A stretch of DNA of 64,000 bases from Undaria pinnatifida (taxonomy: Eukaryota; Sar; Phaeophyceae; Laminariales; Alariaceae): contig JABAKD010000009.1 of NCBI GenBank assembly GCA_012845835.1, positions 7,653,413-7,717,412 on the forward strand, in the 5' to 3' direction. This document shows positions 56,180-64,000 of the stretch, in pieces. Position 1 is the first letter of the stretch; every line of letters starts with the position of its first letter. The notes below the pieces were generated by a model. The model worked only from the letters and a program-made list of their open reading frames with translations, had not been told where the DNA came from and searched no databases. Position numbers and translations under genes: made by a program.

Positions 56180-56440
56180 CACTTGGTTGGATCTTCCCAC
56201 GCTATGCCTGTTTTCGTATGCCTCGCGGAAGACCGGGCTCCACCGTGCGCCACCCAGCCCCCAGCGACCGCACGCCCTCGCCCGCGCCAAGCGCGCCCCA
56301 CACAGCAACCCTACTCGTCCCTGCCGAAAAAGCGCGCCTCGGTGCCCAACTTGGCGAGCGGGGCACGCGGAAAGCCGCCCTCCAGGGGACAGACCACTCT
56401 CTCCCCGGGAAGCATGAGGATCCGCGGAAACCAAGGCGTT
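56180..56440. other. GC-rich island, coding status unclear
   Basis: A 260-bp stretch much more GC-rich than its surroundings, open in several frames on both strands with no domain in any. It could be an exon (minus strand would suit the small frame at 56731-56868) or a CpG-type island. Confidence 0.25.
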
Positions 56441-56730
56441 CACAGCATATATATATTGTTTGCGGGCCCCTATCTTTGAGTTCGCCCCGTCCGGGTGTGT
56501 TAGTTTTTCGGCTGTTTGTTTGGCCGCCCAACGGGGCGTTCACATACATTCAAGGCATTCATTGTGGCAACATTGATGCTGTTGTTGTCGTTGTTGTTGC
56601 TGCCGTTCGTTGCTGTTTTTCTTTGTTTACATTAAAAACCCTTTCCACCAAATTGCAATCGCGCACTACCTCAGTACTAATCCGGCCGACAAACACACGG
56701 CAAAAACATCTACGTACGATAAAGCAACTA

Positions 56731-56868
56731 CCTCTCGTTTCGCCCGACCATTTTTGGCGTTGGAGAGGGTGTCCTCCCCCGGCGGAAAGCGGCGCAAGCT
56801 TCCCCAGACTGCCCTTCCTTCTTCTGCTTCTTGAATGCCTTCTCGTAGATATTGTTTAGGCCCGACAT
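56731..56868 (-). CDS. Possible first exon of an unknown gene
   Basis: ATG at 56868 in good context (CCCACGATGTCG) opens a frame reading MSGLNNIYEKAFKKQKKEGQ and on to MVGRNER, where GAGAG|GTAGTT could be a donor. The lysine-rich, amphipathic start looks like real protein, unlike neighbouring frames. I recognise no family and no partner exon. Confidence 0.25.
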
Positions 56869-57401
56869 CGTGGGTTCCGGCGCGAGAGGTCCGCGGCAAA
56901 GTGTGTGTTCGTCCGGTGGGTGCCCCAAACAGAAAAAAGAGATCAACACCCCGGGGAGTTTTCGCCCCGGGGTACTTCTTTTTTTTTTGTGGCAAGATCA
57001 CCCCCTTTCCTCTGAGAAACGCCCCAGGGTGATATTTTTCACCAAAAATACTTAGGCGCCCCGGCGGGCGTTCGCAAAGGATACGGTAGTCTCCTTTGCA
57101 GGCATACTCTGTCTGGTTAACAAAGCAATCGTTAATCCGATCGCGAGCAATTGACCCCTGTACGCACGGCTGCAACCATCGACACAGTAATGTAGCGCCA
57201 ACGCTATTCGTTTGTGTATTATTCCCCAGTGTACTACAGTAGGTGGTACGGTCGAACGAGGAGATTACCAATGTCGGCAACAAGAACTAAATGAACGAGG
57301 TGTGTTGCAAAGAAAGTTATCTCAGTACGCTTACAATACAACAACGTGCACTTAATAGGAGAGGTTGCGTTCTACACCAATTTCATAACAACAACGGCTC
57401 C

Positions 57402-57459
57402 CGGACTTCTTACATTCTTGTAAATCTCAGCGGACTTCTTACATTCTTGTAAATCTCAG
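57402..57459 (+). repeat. Perfect 29-bp direct duplication
   Basis: Two identical units beginning CGGACTTCTTACATTCTTGT; each has a small TTACATTCTTGTAA hairpin. Confidence 0.95.
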
Positions 57460-57789
57460 CTTCCTTTCTTATTACCCTGTTCCTTATATATACGTGTTTT
57501 ATACTGTGCAATCATCGATATATACAGCCGGCACGCACTGCGCCAATTCCCACCTTCTCGTGTCAATGTGTCCTGAGAACCACCGTTTGACCACATATAT
57601 ATATGTATATGCATACTTGTCATTGTTTATTTTCGGCCACACCTCTTCGTGCTAGCACCTTTATCCGAAACGTGAAATGGGGTGGGCACAATTCGACCGT
57701 TGGGGTCACGTTGTCGGAGGTTTGGGCGCAATCCGTGCAGTGTGTCGCGCGTGGCAAGCCTTTTTTTTACTCTTTTCTGGACTATGGCA

Positions 57790-57925
57790 TACTTGAGAGG
57801 CAAATCCCCGGGTTTCCGCAACATCCCCGGGGATGGTGTTTCCGTATCCCCCCGAGGATTGGGTTTCCGCATCACTTTGTGGATTGGGTTTACGCATCTC
57901 CCCCGGGGATCGGGTTTCCACATCC
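57790..57925 (+). repeat. CCCCGGGGAT...GGGTTTCCGCATC minisatellite
   Basis: About four to five units of 27-30 bp, each with (C)CCC(G)GGGAT and GGTTTCCGCATC-like parts. Confidence 0.8.
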
Positions 57926-57992
57926 CTATCCTCGTGTACGACGCACGTAAAATTTGGATGCAAACCGGGTTTTTCTGCTCGTAGAGGGTACA

Positions 57993-58077
57993 TGTTAAGG
58001 AATTTAGTAGGGTATTAGTCTGTTTGACCACTTGCAAAAGGTTAACCAATAGCTTACCCAAACTAAGCCTTATAACA
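57993..58077 (+). mobile_element. SINE family 1, body only
   Basis: TGTTAAGGAATTTAGTAGGG through GCTTACCCAAACTAAGCC to TTATAACA. It lacks the tRNA head. It lies about 145 bp before a second copy in the same orientation. Confidence 0.85.
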
Positions 58078-58221
58078 CTCTCCCCCCCTGAAACGGCGGG
58101 ATAGCAGGTCGGCCGGATATACGGCGGACCTCTGTCAATTATCCAAGCCGTTTCATTACCTGGGGATACCAGGAAGAGTATTTTTCAAGTTCGCCATGGG
58201 GAAATCTGAAAAAGTTTATTA

Positions 58222-58364
58222 TGGTGGATGTGGGGATCGAACCCACGACCCAAAAACCCATGGTCTGTCGACGACGCCATTTGTTAAGGTATTAGTGGGG
58301 TATTAGTCCGTTTGACCACTTGCAAAAGGTTAACCCATAGCTTACCCAAACTAAGCCTTATAAC
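58222..58364 (+). mobile_element. SINE family 1 with antisense tRNA head
   Basis: The left part, read on the minus strand, is the 3' half of a tRNA: anticodon-arm region AGACCATGGGTTTTTGGGTC, T-arm GTGGGTTCGATCCCCAC, acceptor strand ATCCACC. It is joined through GTCGACGACGCC to the family body (ATTTGTTAAGG ... CCTTATAAC). So the tRNA part runs opposite to the body. The copy at 2832 has the same arrangement. Confidence 0.8.
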
Positions 58365-58389
58365 ATACACCTACATTTCCCTATTTTAG

Positions 58390-59230
58390 CGCAGAACACC
58401 ACGCTACGATCCTGCCGCCCAGCAGCAGTCCAGCCTCCTTGCAGCAGCAACTTGCAACTCTATGCACGTGTGGCTGCTGTTGTAGAAGCTGATTGCTTTG
58501 ATCGGAGCGTGTCACTTGTCACCCCACCATACCCCATATTTCTGCTATGCTGCCGCTGCGTGCGCGTGTCCATAGCATGTTCATAGATCGCGCTAATTTG
58601 GGCTACAATATAGTAACCTTTGTGATAATAATTTATATACCACCCCATCCTTACATTTACGTCCACATTTCTTGTGTCGGAGATTTTGCCCACACCACAG
58701 ATGACAGGCACCAGACAACATGAGGACAGCACAACGCTACGTGTACAACCTGCTGCACAGCAGCAGTAGTAGGATACATCGTGTACGTGCGCGTGGCGAG
58801 TCGTCGCTAATCTGCGGCGAGTTGCTTTTGTCGGAGCCTGTCATCTGTCACTCCACCATACCGCATACTTCTGCTGCGCTGCGGCTGCGTGTGTGTGCTT
58901 TAGCTCACAGCTCATTGGTCGGGCAAATTTGGACGGAAATACAGGGACCTTAGGAATACGTGGTAGTAATTCGATACAAACCAATCTTGACACTTTAGTC
59001 CACAGAGGCAGTTTTTTCACGCACATCAATTTTTATGGAGAGTTCTTGCCTACGTCACAGATGATGTCAAGACGCCAAACTAAATGCGGGAAGCACGACG
59101 CTATGTGTACAACCCTGCCGCCCAGCAGCAGCAGAAGCAGCAGGCAGCGCCCTGTGCGCGTGCCGTATCCTCTCCATACGGCAGCAGCGAGTTTGAATTG
59201 TCATAGCTATAGCCTGTCATGTATTGTCCT
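58390..59230 (+). repeat. Tandem repeat, about 335-360 bp unit, 2.4 copies
   Basis: ACGCTACG/ACGCTATG with CCTGC(C/T)GC(C/A)CAGCAGCAG recurs at about 58400, 58733 and 59096. Units also share GTCA(C/T)(C/T)TGTCAC(T/C)CCACCATACC and CACAGATGA(C/T)phrases. They have diverged considerably and encode nothing recognisable. Confidence 0.8.
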
Positions 59231-62200
59231 CTTGCTCCCTCGTTCTCAATATTTTATGCTCTTTTAAATATTTTCTACTAGTACAGTATTTATAAGCCAC
59301 ATCCCACGCTATCGGTGTGGGTCTGTCATACCAACACGTGCCGCTTCCTGGCGACCTGGAGTTCCGTATCCTACAATCGGTCTAAAAATAAATGTGTTTT
59401 GAGAGTGAGTGTTTTCTCAATAACGATATAATAGCAGATCGCGGTCATGGGCACGTCTATCGAGTACCCAAACAGTGTGAAGAGTACTGCTACGTATTAA
59501 TAGTGAGTACACCCAAGAAAGTACCGGTTAAAATGCGGAATCGTTATTTTTTCGGGGCATTTTTTCTCTAATGTACAATAAATGGTCATCGCGTCCGGCA
59601 GTGATAATAAAATGCCATTTAGCCACTGCCCTACGAACTTCCCGGAGGGAACTTTGAATTATATATATATATATCAACCCGTTCTCCAAGCCATTGAGTA
59701 TCAAGCTTTCGAGTCGTTTGGAACAAACTGATATTTTAATGTCCAAACGTCCGTACCAGGTAAGTGATTATTAATAGTTGCGCCCAGAAGCGCTATTACA
59801 GCTGCTGCTGTTGGAGTACCGCCATCGTACATGTTACGCCAGAAGGCTCGATCACCATCAATCTCCACACAGAAAGGCATTTCGCATCACATATCACGTG
59901 CATTCGCCGATTTTGTATGTATCGCGCCAAGAACGGCGACAAAGAGAGTACCAGGTACTTCGTATACTTGTTCCTCCGCCGCTGTCATTACGAGAACTGC
60001 TTCTTTCTACTCATCGTAGTACAAGTGAAGAAAATACTGTCATCACAGCAGTAGTAAAGATGGGGAAATACCGAAACCCTCAAGAGATACCAGCACCGAG
60101 TAACGTCACGCCCTAACGTCACGCCCTACAAACGGCCGGGGAGGGAAAGCGCACAACAACCCTGTTTTTGCGCATCACATGTACCCCTAACGCCATCACT
60201 TCTGCCGCAGCACGGTGACTGACTGACACTGCTAGATCATACACTCGTCACAAACCACCACCACCACCGTCGCCGTTGTTGCACGCATGCCATGCGCAAA
60301 AACCGCGGGAAAATAAAAAACGCACGATTCCTACAATTCCTACAAACTGCCCGCATTAAATGTCTTTCTCTCTGCACCAATGACAAGACGGGGGGGGGGG
60401 GGCTATCTCTCTCTATTCATAGAACGACGGCTCCTATTCGAGCAGACAGACTGGCAGATAGCCACACGGACGGACAAGCAGACGGACATGCAGACCGGCA
60501 GGCAGCCACCCGATCGTGAACTATACGCCACCGCCATTCGAAGAAAACGTCCACAGCAGGAGCGGTGATGACTTGAGCCTCGGTCGATGCACTACCTCCT
60601 TCATGCAAGAAAAGTCTGCCTAGTTGGTGAAAACCAGCTCGGTCCCGGCATTGTAGGGATACGAGGGTCAATGGTCCGGCAGACAATAATGCATATCAAT
60701 GCCTACTCCCCTACCCACCCTCAACCGCCGCCTTGTAACCCAGATCCGTCCCCTCCGCCATCATAACGCCCTACCGCCAAAAGCTTTCCTCGCGCCCAAA
60801 ACCAACACGCGGTCAGAATCGCGGTACAGCGTAGAGACCGACTGCTATGCTAGTTACAGGATCAGGTATGCTTCTCCCGTGGCCTTCCCGTACCCGAACC
60901 CGCCCTTGTTCACTGCAAAGCCAACCAACACAACAGTATTTAGAAAACAGACAATATTTTCCCCCTCCCCCTCCCCGGACTCGCACGCCTCGATCGGTCC
61001 GTAGACAACCCCGTACCAAATCGTCACCGTGAAACCCGCGCGTGGTGCGATAATGACCAAAGGCCGGAGAGGCAGACAGATTGCGGGGGGGATATCATAA
61101 CAGTGCCTCCCGACAAAAGGCAATCCATAACCAGGCGCGACAACACCATCCACTATTGATAAGACGTTTAACGTTCCTCGTGTACATACCGCATCATGCG
61201 TTATACATCCCATCACCGCACCATGTACTATACGTGCCACCGTACCGTGTGCGTACCACCGCACCGTACCATGAGGCGACACGGGATGGATAGGAGGGAA
61301 GACAAAAATCAGCGAGACACGCGTTTCACCGCACTCCTTATTTCTCCCCCCTCTCCCCCTCCTCCTTGCGTCGAGAAAGTCGCTATTGCACTCCCGTGAT
61401 ACAGCAGTACGGTAAACAACGCTTGCGTAAAAGGGGTGGAAGGGGCTTCTCGCCCTCTGCCACTGTCGGAAGAAAAACACAAGACAAAACAAACGAAACA
61501 AAAACTCACACATACGCAACAAAAAAACAGCGGGCAGTAATATTATCACAACTACACCAAATACCCGGAACTGGGTGTAATGCAACCAACGGAAATCCGT
61601 CTACCATTCATTTTCGAAGTTGAGCGAAAGAAACACCACTGCGACAACGCAGGCGAGCGAGCAAGCGAGCCAACAACCCCTCGTGCAAACAACCCCGTTG
61701 TTACGTATCGATCATCCTTCTTCGAAAAACGCCTGTCTACTCTACGGAAACCATTTTCCGGTGTGTGATCGAGGCCACCCTCTTACTACCAAATGAACCA
61801 CGATCGCCACTTTCCACCCTCTGCCCCTCTCTCCAGACCCCTAACGGTGCTTCGCACTTGGTGCAAGTAATGTCTGCCTGATCGGTGCAAGCAATGTCTG
61901 TCTGGTCGATGCAAAACCGACATGCTCCTTGCCGGAATTGTACGGATGCGAGGGTCTACGGTGTCAACACAACGGCCATGCATGATATGAGTACATCCCC
62001 CTCTTCTCTCATAATCTCTTTCCGTGAACTCCCCCCCTCCCTCTCTGTCCGTTGAAATGGGCGATAAGGTGGCAACGAAGAAACGCCGACGATGTATTTC
62101 ATGAGTCAGTCTATGTTGCATTTGATCCCCGCGTCCCCTCCAATAGGCATGGAGGCGTTCCTGTTCGTCTGGTAAGAGGAACCACTCGCATTTTTCTTCT

Positions 62201-62860
62201 GTCAGAAGACATCCGTGCGAGCACGAGTTACAATAACAATCGCTACGTGCGAGCCGTCAACCACATCCAGAAACAACGCGCATAATAGCCGTTAGTTTTA
62301 TCACCGGCTCGGCTACGTGCAATTAATACGTTTCGCGACATAGCTCCCATACCTATATAGCCTCGGTCTGGGATGGGAGAGACAAAAACACGCCGCTATG
62401 CATCGCCGCTTGCGCCACGCCAGACAAACAGAACTTGCCCCCGCCAATAACTCCACCAGATATCCCACAATGCTCCTCTCCCCTACTACTGTACTTCGCG
62501 CATATCTCGTATAATTATCGTACAATTTTCGACGTACCCTCCGGTGTAAAACCAAAAAAAGAAATGGACACAACACGTAAATCATACTGCATAATAAACT
62601 ACAACAACCGCTGTTGTCTTCTCTCTCTCTAGACTCGGAGACCCCACGTACGCAAGATTTTTCCGGGAAAGTTCTCCGCGCGGTGTCGCATTGCTACACA
62701 CAAGCGCGCAGGGATCTAAAGCTGTAAAAAAAACGGGCCTCCTAGAAAAAGCGCGAGCCTTACGAGTGCAACACGCCAAAAATGTCAAATCTAATACGTC
62801 ACGCACTGGAACTACACCAACCTTCCCTTCGCTTCGTTTCCGTTTCGCTCGAGAAAAGAA
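59231..62860. other. Non-coding stretch with minor repeats
   Basis: No gene is recognised. Minor structures: a degenerate CGGA/CAGA tetranucleotide patch at 60435-60510; a 24-bp tandem of GGTGCAAG(T/C)AATGTCTG at about 61856-61910; and a shared phrase GG(C/A)ATTGTA(G/C)GGAT(A/G)CGAGGGTC at about 60649 and 61933. The longest frame (60854-61585, minus) lacks an ATG start and any domain. Confidence 0.4.
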
Positions 62861-62864
62861 TACA

Positions 62865-62907
62865 CGGCACGAAACGAGACGAAACGAAACGAAACGAAAC
62901 GAAAATA
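62865..62907 (+). repeat. (GAAAC)n microsatellite
   Basis: Repeated ACGAAAC/GAAAC pentamers, about seven units. Confidence 0.85.
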
Positions 62908-62984
62908 AATCAACAAAGAAAAAAAAAAAGTATAACTATGGCACGTACACCCCCAGAGCCTGCTTTGTCATTCCAACGCTGCAA

Positions 62985-63390
62985 CGATTTTCGATATTCG
63001 ACAACATGTTTTGATAAATCGATACGCCGACATTTCGGCAGTGCGATATTTAGGTATTCCGATAGTTTGATGCTGCATGCCGATAGTGTATTTCAATGTT
63101 TCAAAGAGGGTAAAGCGATAGCCCCCTTGCACCACAAATGTCACTGCTTTGAACCAACCGACCAACCAACCAACCAACCGACCGACCGACTAGCCAACCG
63201 ACCGACTGACCTACCGATCGATCAACAGACCCACCGACCAATCAAATAATCCACGGACGGACAATCCTATTTCCTCCGACCTCGGCAGACGCCGTACGAA
63301 ATCCTCGATAACGCCAACACTCCAGTGTTCTCAAATTTCGATAACCCAACAGTCTAGTCCGATACTTCGATACGCCGATCATCCAAAAGA
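62985..63390. repeat. CGATA-word patch and (ACCA/ACCG)n tract
   Basis: TTCGATA, CCGATA and GCGATA words recur at 62985-63120 and again at 63300-63380. Between them, 63150-63245 is an imperfect tetranucleotide tract (ACCAACCG, CGACCGACC). A phrase CCTCCGACCTCGGCA(A/G)ACGCC is present at 63274 and 63413, the second copy within the candidate exon. Confidence 0.65.
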
Positions 63391-63399
63391 GCTCTCCTT

Positions 63400-63843
63400 C
63401 TACGCACAGGCCTCCTCCGACCTCGGCAAACGCCGCACGAAATCCCCGTGCCCTTGCGACCGCCCAGAGCAACACCCGCTGCCACCGCCACCGCCGCCGC
63501 CGCCGCCTCCGCCACCGCCCACAGCGACAACACTGACACTGCTGCTGCTGCTGACAGTCCCACCATTGGCAGTAGCAGTGCTGCCGCCACCGTCGCTCCC
63601 TCCAACCGCGGATGCGCCCGCGAACATCGTCGAGTGATGCTCTTCATCGTCCGCCACGATCATGCTTTCGGGCGAAAATCTTGCGCCGGCGGAGGCGGCG
63701 GCGGTGACGGGTGCAGCGCTTGCCGGTCGCGGCTGCGGCGGGGAACCCGCCTTGCTCATCGCCGCCGGTGCGCTCCGCTCGTGTCCCACGAGAGCCGCGA
63801 GGAAGGTGGGGTGTTGCATTAGCGCTGAGAGACCCTCCTTGAG
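63400..63843 (-). CDS. Probable exon of an unknown gene (enters from the right edge)
   Basis: The minus-strand frame opens after a good acceptor (CTGCCCCAG|CTCAAGG) and reads LKEGLSALMQHPTFLAALV, then GHERSAPAAMSKAGSPP, an Ala-rich part, SPESMIVADDEEHHSTM, and a Gly/Ser-rich end with a run of about 13 glycines coded by GCC-type repeats on the + strand. The helical opening and acidic segment look like true protein. No known family is seen. It has no convincing start of its own, so earlier exons would lie beyond 64 kb. The 3' limit given is the stop; an earlier splice donor is possible. Confidence 0.4.
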   Translation of the reverse strand, partial: LKEGLSALMQHPTFLAALVGHERSAPAAMSKAGSPPQPRPASAAPVTAAASAGARFSPESMIVADDEEHHSTMFAGASAVGGSDGGGSTATANGGTVSSSSSVSVVAVGGGGGGGGGGGGGSGCCSGRSQGHGDFVRRLPRSEEACA

Positions 63844-64000
63844 CTGGGGCAGGTATTATGTGTACAAAAACAACAAGAACGGAACCGAGCGAGATAAAAA
63901 TCAACAGACACAGACACACAGACAGACAGACAGGCGAACCAACGGAGACATGGCGAAGCGGCGCTGTAAAAAGGGTAATTAAAGGGTTGGCGCGGAGGGG
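63844..64000. other. Non-coding edge with a CAGA microsatellite
   Basis: (CAGA)n-type repeat at about 63905-63936; nothing else is recognised. If the neighbouring exon call is right, this is intron. Confidence 0.4.

Noticed and set aside
56666-57283. 205-codon minus-strand frame
   Set aside because: It overlaps the more protein-like 56731-56868 frame, crosses poly-A/T tracts and has no domain.
60854-61585. 243-codon minus-strand frame
   Set aside because: It has no ATG at its start, no domain and no splice partner. One such frame by chance in 64 kb is not very surprising.
1-64000. Retrovirus-like or other capsid-bearing elements
   Set aside because: I looked for reverse-transcriptase, integrase and capsid motifs in the readable frames and saw none. 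Only SINEs, one LINE tail and plain DNA transposons were found.

Overview
The window reads as nuclear DNA of a eukaryote with intron-rich genes, large introns and heavy repeat load. Canonical GT-AG introns, pyrimidine-rich intron ends (long C and CCT tracts), TTAGGG-type telomere-like repeats and about 50 percent GC with trinucleotide-rich coding exons fit a photosynthetic stramenopile such as a brown alga. That assignment is inference; no species is claimed. I recognise only two genes with confidence in 64 kb.

Layout. 0-3.2 kb: non-coding sequence with one MITE and one SINE fragment. 3.2-6.7 kb: a field of the word CTTCCA and its reverse complement TGGAAG, interrupted by a second MITE copy and a telomere-like block at 5.13-5.34 kb. 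6.7-8.8 kb: mostly non-coding, with one SINE. 8.77-27.03 kb: an 18-kb degenerate array of GGG-plus-three-bases hexamers, G-rich on the + strand throughout, with longer-period repeats inside it and one DNA-transposon insertion. 27-31 kb: a LINE tail, an 818-bp foldback-like repeat, and a tandem duplication that holds a SINE with a tRNA-Ser core between two inverted bodies.

31.1-33.1 kb (minus): a two-exon METTL21-type methyltransferase gene, perhaps with a further upstream exon at 34.3-34.8 kb. 35-46 kb: dense transposon country, with a non-autonomous hAT element (8-bp target duplication, a SINE nested inside), two related elements with TACCG termini, several minisatellites and a field of the word TACCGCC. 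46.5-52.7 kb (plus): a six-exon class-B DnaJ/Hsp40 gene whose joined exons give a continuous 381-aa reading frame. Heat-shock-element-like motifs lie about 140 bp upstream, and intron 2 holds a diverged duplicate of the end of exon 2. 53-64 kb: non-coding DNA with tandem repeats, SINE copies and, at the right edge, a probable exon of an unknown gene on the minus strand.

The two genes are not functionally linked in any way the sequence shows. The main character of the window is its repeats: several kilobase-scale fields, each built from its own short degenerate word, plus at least five small mobile-element families. Most open frames inside the arrays (Leu-Gly, Ala-Gly, Pro-Gln or Ser-Phe-His-Gly repeats) are by-products of the repeats and were not called as genes.
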